From Rheum nobile (lineage: Eukaryota > Streptophyta > Magnoliopsida > Caryophyllales > Polygonaceae): a DNA stretch of 64,000 bases. Location: assembly GCA_027886185.1 (NCBI GenBank), contig WOAB01000524.1, forward strand, positions 11,040,001 to 11,104,000, written 5' to 3'. Both the position numbers and the translations under genes were made by a program. Below are positions 45,035-55,986 of this stretch, in pieces; position 1 is the stretch's first letter; every line of letters starts with the position of its first letter. The notes under the pieces are model-generated. The model saw only the letters and a program-made list of their open reading frames with translations. It did not search any database and had not been told where the DNA came from.

Positions 45035-46700
45035 TTACCACATTCGGGTTACAAATGAAAACATCAAACAAGCAAAGACGTCCAAAGGGTCTAAAGTCTT
45101 CCTCCTCATCATTGCGGCGTCCTCCTCATCATTGCGGTGTGCAAAGGGTCTAAAGTCTTGAATGTTGTGTCGGACAGCCTCGCGCATGTTGTAGAATTGT
45201 TCTTCCTCTGCATCATGGAATGGATTTAGACGATGCAAAGCTTGTCCAATGAACTACATAAATACGGAAAAATTAACTAAGGTAAAGCTTGAATTATATA
45301 TGTAAATTAAAAACAAACATACAACACAAATTTTTACCTAGATAGGATCTATGATGCCTGTATCCTGAGGCCCAACACATGGGTGTGTATGAGTTATGTA
45401 CCATTCCATGTAGTTTGCACTGCAATCAAATCCATTGTGTGCAGGAGGGCCCATATGTTCGATCCAGATGGAGTGCTCACTTCTTGCATCCCAACTCCAG
45501 TTTGAAGCAGGGTCATACTGTACTATATAACTGCTGATACTGGGATGTCTGGCAGCTTTGATGGGATGTATAACCGGTCGGGGAATCTGTTGTTCACGTC
45601 CAAACTGCCTTGCTACACGATCAGACATATATGGCTCTGTGATTCTCAGAAATGAGATGACCCCATGAAAAAAGGCAGGAGCCAACTCCGGCATACTGTA
45701 ATTAACATATCCATAGGGTTGCCATTCAACCTATAAAAAATTGGATGCAATCAACATAACCGTAAGTACCTTCACACAACTGTAATACTTTAATATAAGA
45801 CATAAACCACATCATATGATACTTACATGCCAAGGTTACATTAAGTCCAACTCCTCCCTGTAGTTTCTTCTATGTCTACTATGAGTCTGCATAGGGTTCC
45901 ATCGCCTTGCATATGGCACATTTTCTTCGAAGCATGGATTTTGTGGAGGACGAAAGCTAGGGAAGTACAGATAGATCCATGCTTGTACATAAATATGTTT
46001 TTACAAACATATCAACCTATACCTTAAATTTAATTAAATAATATAAAAACAATATGCATCACAATTCTTACCAGCAACAATGTGTAGCAGGTCGACATCT
46101 GACGACATTCATGGCGTGAACACTCGCCCAATGAACGATACATGAATGCCAATGTGCCAGAACCCCAAGAAAGATTGCGAGTAGCACGAACGTCACTCAC
46201 ATAGGTCAGATTAGGCATGAGCAACATGTGTTGGGACTTGTCGGGAAAGATGGTCGAGCCCATCAGGTACAGCAAATAACCCGACGCGATTGTTTCATCA
46301 TCCAGCTCTGTGGTCAAGCAATGATTTTTCAGGTTGTCTGCAGTGAGTCCACGTGCCATTTCGAGTGTCAAGGAAAAGAACTTCATTGCCCTCAGCACTT
46401 GTTCATTGAACAATTCATTTTTGCCCTTGATGTGATCCTGGAGAGGAAGTCCCATTCCATCCCCATCAATCTTGAGGCCCAAAATCATGTAGACATCCAG
46501 GAGAGTGATTGTCATCTCTCCAAATGGCATATGAAATGTATTGGTCTCCGGCTGCCATCGCTCCACAAATGCAGAAATCAAAGGTTGATCTACATAAGTG
46601 TAGATCAGGTCCTGCAAATGTGTGATGCCGTTGTTTCGGGCAAGATCGTACCATGCAGAGTGATCGTCTAGCCTCCATTTCTTTAGCTTCTCATGCATGT
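45035..46700 (-). pseudogene. Plant-mobile-domain (PMD) gene, 3' exons
   Basis: Minus-strand gene. The exon from 46,700 to about 46,072 encodes WRLDDHSAWYDLARNNGI, then FVERWQPETNTFHMPFGEMTITLLDV and LGLKIDG, the signature of the aminotransferase-like plant mobile domain (MAIL1/MAIN family and its transposon relatives). Following exons: about 45,829-45,981 (AWIYLYFPSFRPP, RRWNPMQTH), 45,345-45,731 (VARQFGREQQIPRP, MEWYITHTHP), and 45,035-45,254 (ALHRLNPFHDAEEEQ, end of protein). TAA near 45,840 and TAG near 45,347 fall where Gln codons would fit. Its first exon parts lie beyond the retroelement at 53,245. Role: unknown, probably nuclear. Confidence 0.85.
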
Positions 46701-47938
46701 TGATAGGCGTTTAGTCGTGTATACCGAACAAAAAAACCTTAAAAACCCAACTAACGTAGTCTGGTAAGTAAGGGTCGAACCCACAGAGAATCAAGTTATC
46801 TATCCGGTTTGCAGAGATCGTTTATCAACAGTAACAAAGGGGGTTTTTGATTGGTTTGTTCTAAACTATGAAATTAACTAACAAAATTAATGATGATGTA
46901 AACAAATATTGATGAAAATACTCAACCAGACAGATATCCACACTTTAGTTTGATTGATCCTTGATTATCTCTAGTTCTTTAGACCAGTGAATGTTCCTAT
47001 TCTTTTTCTTAAGTTATTAACAGGACAACCAAACCCTGATAATACTAACTATCAAACAACCAGGAAACTATATATCCAGATTCAATTCAATAACAGCAAT
47101 AAATTCTAGAAATTTCAGCAGATACATGCAACATAAAACAACCAGTTTTACTTAGCATGCAATAAGTTCTCTTCTACAATAAACTATTCCAGCCAGTTAT
47201 AGAATATCGTAGTTGCTACTCTAAATTAGGTATTTCAACCAGAAACAATCTAACTCTAGCATAAGAATATTACTAATGACCACTAGTTGATCATGCTAGT
47301 ATAATCAGTAAAACTCAAAGGGATGAAGCACAAGAGAATCGATAACATTCAAAGGAATAAAATAAGAGTTATAATGTCACAACCAATTCAAACGAAGGCT
47401 TCAATCGTCTGACTAAGCAAAGGAAACTTAGTTCTTCATGGTCTTGCAAAAACTCCAAAAATCTCTAAAACGCCGTTCTGAAAATATGCTAGAATGAATG
47501 ATAATGATAACTAGGTCTGCCCTAATGCTAAATATCCCAATAATAAAAACTTAGAAAAGAAGTCTAAACGTAATAATAAAAATAATAATTAAGGTAATAA
47601 GATAATAAAACGCTGAATCTTCAATCCGCGTCAGCCGGCCCGAAACCGCGACCAGACCCGCGACCTCAGCCAAGACCCGCGATCACGGTTTATACTTCAG
47701 TGCACCAGCACTAGCTCCCTGACCCGCGATCGTGGCTCATACCCCCACGGTCGCGGTTCAGTCTCTGTTGCTCCGGTCTTCACTTGATCTTCAGAGGCTC
47801 CAATCTTCTGTAATTTCTTGGTTTTCTTCACTTCTCTTGGCCTCTCCCTAATCATAGAATAGTCCCTAAAACTACCCTAATCATCTCCCATAATGTGCTA
47901 ACAAGTTCTAGTTACGCTATACAAAGTAAAGCGTATCA
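46701..47938 (-). repeat. 3' LTR of the gag-protease element (1,238 bp)
   Basis: It matches 52,017-53,244 along its full length with scattered changes and small indels (for example extra ATAT near 47,072). At 47,640-47,760 it carries several ACCGCGATCGCGGT-like words. Confidence 0.92.
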
Positions 47939-47952
47939 AATTCCCCCATGCT
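47939..47952 (-). other. Polypurine tract of the gag-protease element
   Basis: On the minus strand AGCATGGGGGAATT directly precedes the 3' LTR, the same plan as the tract at 55,970-55,986. Confidence 0.8.
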
Positions 47953-49411
47953 TAGACCTTGCTCGTCCTCGAGTAAGCTAATAGAAACCTACTCCTCCAA
48001 TGAAATACCCAAGGTCTCAGGAAGCACAACAAAACTCTCCACTAAGAACTGCACCTATTCATGAATCTCCATAGCACCAACACAGAAACACAACACACCA
48101 GCCTTAAGGAAAACAGAGTATTTACCCCAAGCTTAACCCGAACTCCAGTATGTGAATGAAAATATCTAATCCTAGCTCCAGTCTATCTTCTTATAACTCC
48201 CAAAGTGACCTACCCGAAACCTCCTTATAGCTCCACCACGTATTTCGCCACGCCAAAATGAATGAATCCTAATAATCTCTCCTCTTTTTTTCACTCATTT
48301 TGCCTAGCCGCCCTTTCGGGTTTTCACCTAGCCACTCATTTCATTTTTCACAGATGAGCTCACCAATCCTCACATCGCTCTTCAACCTCTTATTACCTCA
48401 GCCTAGTGCTGGTCCGGGCCCCTGAATTTTGCCTGAACCGCCCTTTCGGGTTTTCAGCTCAACTAGGTTTATTCTTCTTCTTTTTTGTTTTTTTTGTTCT
48501 TTTTTTTTTTGTTTTTCACACAGACAACAAATACAAATCCCTCCCACATGCTTAAATATTGCATTGTCCTCAATGTAATGAAAGATGAAAATGAAGCTCT
48601 AGGGGGAAAGAAAGATACCCACTAGCGATACCGAGGTGGTCTGTGTCTCGGATGTCGTGGCAGGCGTGGCGGTGGAAAAATCATGGAAACAAGAGTCTTT
48701 GGTTGTCGATGAAATTGAGCCCATCGATTGTCGGTCCCCTAAATGCCTCCCACCTGTGTGAAGCAAAGGCGTCCCAATGCTGGATGTAAGAGAACTGTAC
48801 CAGCGACTGATCTCGGAGCATCCACACATCCTCATCAAGCTCAGCTATCCACTCCTCATACTGTCTATCTGGGTCTGCAGGACCACTCGAAGTTCCTGCC
48901 ACACTATGTCAGCGGTCTCATACTGTCTCTCCAGCTCGAACATATATCAATCGGTGCCTCTGGAATCTCCTCCTCATCAGCTGTATCATGTCGTTCCATC
49001 ATCAGTGTCCAAATAAAAGTCCTAGGCTACATCGCCTCCTCATCAGCTACAGCATGTCGTTCCTTCATCTTAGCAACGAAATAAAATTGGGCAGCGGGGC
49101 CGCGATCGCGATTTTCACCCGCGTCCGCGACTTTCAAAGAGCCGGATATTTTTTATTTGGTTTTTTTTGAGGCCGCGGCTTCATCCTTCCAGTACAGGGC
49201 AAGGCCGCGATCACGGTTTTTAGGCCGCGGTCGCGGCTTTGCCAGCGAGAGCGTCTTTTCCTACAAGTTAGTCTAAAAACGCAACAAGGAAAACTAATAA
49301 CATAAGAAAAAGAAAACAAATGGCAGGAAAACAGACTTCATACCTGGGGTTGCCTCCTGAGAAGCACCTTAGTTAATGTCGTGGCTCGACATAGTGCCTT
49401 GCAGATCAATG
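47953..49411 (-). other. Interior 3' region of the gag-protease element, no pol
   Basis: Where RT and integrase would be expected there is only sequence without such motifs. A 73-codon minus frame (48,681-48,902; WIAELDEDVWMLRDQSL) is of unknown nature. Upstream of it, two related stretches encode MKERHAVADEE and MMERHDTADEE (49,020-49,070 and 48,970-49,000), a short internal duplication. GC-rich palindromic words recur at 49,097-49,115 and 49,200-49,240. Two CT/GA-rich purine tracts precede the LTR. Confidence 0.55.
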
Positions 49412-50071
49412 TTAGTTACGCATAACAAAAGAACACATAGAATCATCATTAGGAGGGTGTTTCTTAGCATCATAAATGTTATACTTTACCCTTTCCTCAT
49501 CAAATTCCATAGTCAGTGAACCACTACTCACATTAATTTTGGTATTGGTGGTCTTAAGAAACGGCCTACCTAACATAACAGGGCCTGCATGCTTATCATG
49601 TCCCATATCTATCACAAAGAAATCAGTAGGAAAAAACAAATTTTCAACCTTCACAAGGACGTCCTCTACTACTCCTTTCGGATACACATTAGACAAATCA
49701 ACTAATTGAATCACCGTCCCAGTTGCATGCAATGGTCCAAGCCCCAAAGATTCATATAAAGAGTAAGGCAACACATTAATAGATGCACCAAGATCTAGCA
49801 TGGCTCGTTCAAACTTGGTGTCACCTATCGTACAAGGAATACTAAACATGTCAGGGTCATCACACTTCTTAGGCATTTGCCTTTGCAACACAGCAGATAC
49901 ATGTTCACTAACTTTAACCTTCTTCTTGCTTTTCACTTTTTGATTTCTCTTACTTGTACACAGTTCTTTCATAAACTTTGCATAGCGAGGAATACTTTTA
50001 ATCAATTTAAGCAAGGGAATGTTTACCTCACACTTACTGAATGTTTCGAATATCTCCTTGTCGTTCTCCAA
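49412..50071 (-). pseudogene. Aspartic protease frame of the gag-protease element
   Basis: A 219-codon frame: VNIPLLKLIKSIPRYAKFMK near the start, then ERAMLDLGASINVLPYSLYE with the active-site D-x-G (here Asp-Leu-Gly), and later MLGRPFLKTTNTKINV, the conserved C-terminal strand of gypsy/Athila-type protease. It stops at 49,412 with no RT following. The join to gag upstream (about 50,071-50,100) needs a frame change. Confidence 0.85.
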
Positions 50072-50093
50072 CTTCCTTGTATCTTTCAGCGCC

Positions 50094-52013
50094 TCAGGGA
50101 ATGGCGAAATTGGCTTCTATGAGCCAAGGGGAGGAAAATCCGGACGAACATAACCATCTTGGTGGCTTTCTATAGCAAAACCGCGGTCGCGGTTTTGGAT
50201 CCGCGATCGTGGTTCCTCTTGGTGGCTTTCTGTAATATTCACGCGGTCGCTGCTTCGTTCTGTTGTAGGCCGCGGTTCTTCTTCTAAGGTAAAACCGCGA
50301 TCGCGGGTCTGCTTTCTGACTTGCTTCTGCAGAATCGTCTCCCTGCAGTATCTCTTCTGTAAACAAACCGCGGTCGCGGTTTTGGACCCGCGGTCGCGGT
50401 TCCTCTCGACTGGTTTCTGCAAGAATTTCGTTGTTTGCAGCTTCCGTCTCTTCATATAATTCGTCCCTTTCAGCTAAGAGGACATTGTTCTCCATTGTTT
50501 CGTTTAGCTTTCTTCCACTTCTCAGCATGATTGCACTCACATTTTGTCCCGGGTTCAACTCCGTTTGCGACGGTAGCTTACTCGCCTCCCTAGCCTCCAG
50601 TTTGCTTACTGTCAAAGAGATCTGCCCAACTTGATTCTCCAAGTTCTGAATGCTTGACTTGGTCTCATGCTGAAATTGATCCAGATTGCTCTACATGGTG
50701 GTCATATTCTGAGTCATGGTGGTCATGTTTTGCGCAAGGACCTTTATCATGTCTTCTTCAGACATAGATGAATTCGAATTCTGCCCCTGAGGTCTAGGGT
50801 CATATGGTGGTCTGAATGGTTGTTGCTGTTGACCTCTAGGTTGTTGAAATTGTTGATGCCGTTGATTGAACTACTGGTTCTGTTGGTTCCTATATCTCAG
50901 ATTGGGGTGATCTCTCCACCCAGGATTGTAGGTGTCAGAGTATGGGTCATATCTTGGTCTAGGAGGTCCGAACCCTCTTATAGCATTCACTTCAGCTACA
51001 GTCTCTTGTAGTTGTGGGCACGCATCAGTAGGGTGCAGTGTGTCATAACAGATGCAACATGCCTTAACTTGTTGCGGGTTTCCTTTCACCATAAAACGCT
51101 TCATCATCTCCTTCAACTCGTTCACATCAGATTGCAGTGAAGATGATGGATGAGAATCTGCGGCCTTAACTGCTTGAAAGCTCGCTCTCTTGCTGAATTG
51201 CCTTGAGCCTTCAGATAGCTCAGAAAACATTTCAAATGCTGCAGTTGCAGTTTTATTCAGAATGTTACCACCACAAGCTGCGTTCACCATTCTACGCTCA
51301 TCATCAAGAAGTCCGCCATATAGATATAGAACGCGATCTTGGTCAGAATAGCCATGGTATGGACAGCTTGATATCAACCTCTTGAATCTCTCATAGTACT
51401 CATACAAAGTCTCAGTAGCATGTTGTTCAATGTTGCTGATATTCTTCTTCAGGCTATTGAGCTTTGTTGCAGGAAAGTACTTCTCAAGAAAGGCTTTCTT
51501 CATCTTTGCCCATGTATCAATGCTTCCTGGAGCTAGATAGTAGAACCAGTCATTGGCTGAATCCTTCAGAGAGAAAGGAAAGGCCCTCAGCTTGATTTGG
51601 TCCTTTGTCACGCCCCTTGGCTTCATACTGGTGCAGACAGCGAGAAACACAGATAAGTGCTTGTTGGGGTCTTCGCCATTCAGCCCATGGAAGTGGGGTA
51701 GCAAGTGAATCAATCCAGACTTCAACTCAAAATTGACACCATCAGCCAACTCAGGAAATTGCACAGCAAGCGGTTGTTGCTCCAGATTTGGTGCAGTTAA
51801 CTGCCTCAAAGTCTGTTGTTCAGCCATCTCAAGTTGCTCACGAACGGTTCTACGGTTCCTGGAAAGTGTTCGCTCAATTTCTGTATCAAGATCTAAGATT
51901 GGAGAATTAATAGCACGGGTGTGGACCATAAGACATGTCCACACAACAGTTGGTAAACAATCACACACAAACACGAAAAGAATAAAACTTAGACTCTCCG
52001 TCAACGGCGCCAA
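50094..52013 (-). pseudogene. Gag of the gag-protease element with repeat-expanded linker
   Basis: From 52,013 the protein has the retrotransposon gag core (FHGLNGEDPNKHLSVFL, KDSANDWFYYL, FLEKYFPATK; about residues 110-230) and a C-x2-C-x4-H-x4-C zinc knuckle (CCICYDTLHPTDAC). TAG codons at about 50,873 and 50,697 interrupt it. The linker from 50,642 (ENQVGQISLTV, LPSQTELNPGQNVSAI) leads into a stretch at 50,150-50,450 where GC-rich palindromic words are translated as Arg/Asp/Pro-rich runs such as RDRG and KPRPR. That stretch is unlike any gag linker I know and seems to be an expansion of non-coding repeats inside the gene. Confidence 0.85.
51996..52012 (-). other. Primer-binding site, tRNA-Asp type
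   Basis: Plus-strand CTCCGTCAACGGCGCCA differs at two positions from the 3' end of plant tRNA-Asp(GUC) with CCA. Four bases separate it from the LTR at 52,017. Confidence 0.75.
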
Positions 52014-52016
52014 ATT

Positions 52017-53244
52017 TGATAGGCGTTTAGTCGTATGTACCTAACAAAGAAACCTTAAAAACCCAACTAACGTAGTCTGGTAAGTAAGGGTCGAACCCAC
52101 AGAGAATCAAGTTATCTATACTGTTTGCAGAGATCGTTTATCAACAGTAACAAAGGGGTTTTTTGATTGGTTTGTTCTAAACTATGAAATTAACTAACAT
52201 AATTAATGATGATGTAAACAGATATTGATGAAAGTACTCAGCCAGACAAATATCCACACTTTAGTTTGGTTGATTGATCCTTGATTATCTCTATTTTTTT
52301 AGACTAGTGAATGTTCCTATTCCTTTTCTTAAGTTATTAACAGGACAACCAGACCTTGATAATACTAACTATCAAACAACCAGGAAACTATCCAGATTCA
52401 ATTCAATAGCAGCAATAAGTTTTAGAAATTTCAGCAGATACATGCAACATAAAACAACCAGTTTTACTTAGCATGCAATCAATTCTCTTCTATAATAAAC
52501 TATTCCGACCAGTTCTAGAATATCGTAGTTGCTACTCTGAATTAGGAATTTTAACCAAAAAAGTCTAACTCTAGCATAAGAATATTACTAATGACCACTA
52601 GTTGATCAGGCTAGTATAATCAGTAAAACTCAAAGGGATGAAGCACAAGAGAATCGATAACATTCACAGGAATAAAATAAGAGTTATAATCTCACAACCA
52701 ATTCAAACGAAGGCTTCAATCGTCTGACTAAGCAAAGGAAACTTAGTTCTTCATGGTCTTGCAAAAACTTCAAAACGTCGTTCTGAAAATATGCTAGAAT
52801 GAATGATAATGATAACTAGGTTTGCCCTAATGCTAAATATCCTAATAATAAAAACTTAGAAAAGAAGTCTAAACGTAATAATAAAAATAATAATTAACGT
52901 AATAAGATAAAAAAAACGTTGAATCTTCAATCCACGTCAGCCGGCCCGAAACCGCGACCAAACCCGCGACCTCAACCAAGACCCGCGATCGCGGTTTATA
53001 CTTCAGCACACCAGCACCAGCTCCCTGACCCGCGATCGCGGCTCATACCCCCGCGGTCGCGGTTCAGTCTTTGTTGCTCTGGTTCTCACTTGATCTTCAA
53101 AGGCTCCAATCTTCTGTAATTTCTTGGTTTTCTTCACTTCTCTTGGCCTCTCCCTAATCACAGAATAGTCCCTAAAACTATCCTAATTATCTCCCATAAT
53201 GTGCTAACAAGTCCTAGTTACGCTATACAAAGTAAAGCGTATCA
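52017..53244 (-). repeat. 5' LTR of the gag-protease element (1,228 bp)
   Basis: Partner of 46,701-47,938. The GC-rich words are at 52,950-53,070 and here are closer to perfect palindromes (GCGATCGCGG) than in the other LTR, where two have CG-to-CA or TG changes. Confidence 0.92.
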
Positions 53245-53971
53245 CTTGTGCTGAAACGTGAGAGTTGCTCGCTCCTATACAAAAAATGTTAGATACAAAA
53301 ATAAATAGGGAAATAATTTAATAACAACATCAAGTTTTGATAACTTACGATGCCCTAATAAATGAAGTATGTTGTGTGGGTTGTGAAGCTAAACAACAGG
53401 TTTGGGTTCTCTGGACCTCCCGCTACCAACTTCGGATCGATAGCATCCCGACCTCCAGCCTGTCTACGCTATCTACCTTGCTGCCTAGGTTGTCTACCCT
53501 GCCTAGGCTGTCTAGAAGTCGTCGGTTCCTCAAAGCTAGGCTGTTGAGCGGGCTAAACACCTTGCCTACTCATATCTCCCGACCACATAGGCCAACCACT
53601 AGGTTGTTCTGGTACAGGAGGTACATATCATGTCGGATCCTATAAAACAAATTATTAGAAACAATATTAAATAATGTAATAGTAGTTTAATTAACTAAGC
53701 ATATATAGAGTTACTTACCACATTCGGGTTAACATTCTGGTATATGGGTGGATCGTTAAACGGCATGGTGTTCAATGGCGGGTCTGAATATACCGGTTCA
53801 TCCACCGGTTCATTTACCGTGCTCGGTCCCGCTCCGTCGCCTTGTTTTGATTTTTTTCTTCATAGGTTCCCTTCTTCAGTATATGATGGGCTCCTAATCT
53901 TGTTCTTGTACCTCATGGATAACGTTTCGCCTTCGATGACGGGCAGATCTTGTCTGGTTATTCATCTGTAA
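53245..53971 (-). pseudogene. PMD gene, 5' exons
   Basis: Continues the minus-strand PMD gene past the retroelement. A short piece at 53,245-53,280 precedes the insertion. An exon at about 53,345-53,640 encodes WYVPPVPEQPSGWPMW and then LVAGGPENPNLLFSFTTHT, the typical lead into the mobile domain ('GGPxxPSLL...FxxH'). The first exon, about 53,718-53,960, is acidic/Pro-rich (DGAGPSTVNEPVDEP). In-frame stops at about 53,870, 53,550 and 53,465 lie where Arg or Gln codons would restore reading. Exon borders are by eye. Confidence 0.72.
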
Positions 53972-54935
53972 CAGGAAAAAACAACACATTAGAAAAATAA
54001 TCATATATTCAACCTAAATCAATATATTATTAAAACCTCGACACAATAATCAGCACATTTAATCCAACAAAATTACCAACTCAATCAGCACATTCAATCC
54101 AACAAAATCATCAACTCGGATAACAAACCCTAAATTCAAAGTCTAGTCCTGAACTGCAGATCCGTCCATGACGGATCGAACAGATCCTTCTGTCACGGGT
54201 GGATGGTTCAGCTACGTCCTCAACTCAAACATGCCAAGATCAACTAAATTGACAATACTTTTCCAGATTGACAAGTACAAATTGACAATATTTTTCCAGA
54301 TTCAAGGCATTTTTCCATTTGAAACAACATTCAAACAAGTTCAAATCCAACATTAAACACTTAAGCATGTAAACCCTAAAACATAATTCATCAAAAAATT
54401 GCAAATAATTTTCAAAAACGCAGCCACGATGGAGCTATTCAAAGGCGATTTTGGATTCGAATTTTCGCTCGTTTTTTTGCCACATTGTAGATAAGGATCT
54501 TGTGCATTAAACCCCTCAATGAATTTGTGTTTATATGGGCAAAATTAACGGGAACAATTACGTCGTTTTTTAGCAATCGAATTGAATTTTGCAAATTCAT
54601 CATCATCCGATGGAATTGGGAGGCAATTCTTGTGGGATTATGTCTAGGATATTCCAAGTTACATTAACACTATAAATACGAGCCAAATCGATGCAATTTG
54701 GGCATCCAATTCATCCAAAAACCGACCGATAATACATTCACCTCCTCTACTGTCTTTGCTACTGTAAATGGTGTTTTCCGGCACCATTTCTCGAACTCTT
54801 CCACAACCAACCACGTCTGGAGATAGCCTGCAACGCCACGAGTTCATATCTACTGGCCTTGCTTGATTTGGACGTCGTTTGAGCCACAAACGAGCCGCTC
54901 AAAGTGGGCTCGATCTAAACGTTTTTTTCTAAAAA
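53972..54935. repeat. Right flank of the PMD gene with GACGGA words
   Basis: At 54,157-54,216 two inverted copies of the TCCGTCATGGACGGAT-type word match the 31.9 and 44.6 kb blocks, suggesting the right edge of the MULE-like unit. The rest is AT-rich. Minus frames at 54,439-54,657 and 54,659-54,889 have no domain I recognise. I did not find long terminal inverted repeats. Confidence 0.5.
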
Positions 54936-55376
54936 ACTAATGTGACACCCTATGTTCATTGGCACTTTCCGGCCATCAGAGACCACCTTCGACGTCGATC
55001 CCAAGTTTTGGGAAAGTACGTGTTGCAAAGAATCCAACACCACCGGCTTAGTCCCGTTTCATCGCCGTTTGGTCCGCGAACTAGCCTTGCAAAAACCGCT
55101 CCTTGTGCAGTATGTTTTTGCGGTAAAGGGGTTGTTTGCGATTTTTAGTTTTATTTTTAATTCAATTAAGATAAATTATCTTAATTAAATTAATATGAGA
55201 TTAATATAAGTAGTATTAAAATTAATAATATTATTTTGATTAGGAAAATTTTTATATTGGCATTTTAAAACTATATAATGTATATAATCAGAATTGGTTA
55301 TAATATGCTATAAATTAATTAATTTGTATTAAGGTTTTTAGGACATGTGGTTAGAGGATTAATTTGTTTGTTTTTA
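54936..55376. other. Unassigned nuclear spacer
   Basis: Starts near TGTGACACCCTATG, a form of element edge often seen in plant gypsy repeats (compare GGGGGTGTTACA at 57,537 in the other orientation). Plus frames at 54,942-55,188 lack domains; the rest is AT-rich. Confidence 0.35.
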
Positions 55377-55986
55377 TGGTTGCAAACCAAGCTTGGGGGA
55401 GTGTACATTTATGGTGTGTTTTGCTGGAATTGTTTAGGCTTTTGAAAGAAAAAGAAAAAAAGAGTAGTTGAGAAAAAAATGAATGAGAAAAAAAAGAGAA
55501 TAAGGGCATTTTGTTGAAAATAATGTTATGTGAAATCTTCTAAGTTTGGTGTAGTCTTGGTTAGTTCCTCTTTCTCGGATTTAACACCACATTGCCAAAT
55601 TATATCCATACCTTTATTTTTACCTGGTCCATTACAACCCAATAAAAGTCATCTTGATTTATGTCATGTACAAGGTCCCTAGTGGTGGAGATTTAGGATG
55701 ATGATGGTAGATTAGTTTTCAAAGTAGAGACATGAGCGAAACACTTATCCCTAAACACATGAGTTAGAGTGATTCATATTCTTTTTCCTAAGTGAGGTCT
55801 AGGGTGGAAGAACTACTTAGTCTCTTTGATGATTGTTTGCATGTTTTGATAATTACATTGTTAAATATTTAAGTTTTCATGGACTTGCTTGGATATTAAT
55901 TAGGTAGAGGCAACCTTTGTATTTCTTGTGAAATTTTGAACTTTGTTCTTGCTTGAGGACAAGCAAGGTTTAAGCTTGGGAGAATT
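55377..55986 (+). other. 3' internal tail of a Ty3/gypsy element
   Basis: Purine-rich AAGCTTGGGGGAG near 55,391 and a second tract AAGCTTGGGAGAATT at 55,972-55,986 directly before the LTR. The run TTGAGGACAAGCAAG upstream of the second is the common tail of this LTR class and also occurs, inverted, before the 3' LTR at 47.95 kb. No coding sequence of the element remains. Confidence 0.6.

Larger units (their letters stand above)
46701..53244 (-). mobile_element. Gag-protease-only LTR retrotransposon (Ty3/gypsy, Athila-like), 6.54 kb
   Basis: Minus-strand element. LTRs at 46,701-47,938 and 52,017-53,244 begin TGATAGGCG and end GTATCA; flanking five bases are CATGT and CTTGT (one mismatch). A primer site matching tRNA-Asp lies beside the 5' LTR and a polypurine tract beside the 3' LTR. 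The interior has gag, a linker and a protease. There is no reverse transcriptase, RNase H or integrase in the 1.5 kb that remain, so it must have depended on a relative. It sits in the PMD gene. Confidence 0.92.

Noticed and set aside
46228..46671. A 147-codon plus-strand frame
   Set aside because: It is antisense to the PMD exon, whose minus-strand translation has clear family motifs.
53919..54235. Terminal inverted repeat of a MULE
   Set aside because: Words of the GACGGA family are shared with the left edge, but I could not align a long terminal repeat or find a 9-base target duplication, so no boundary is claimed.
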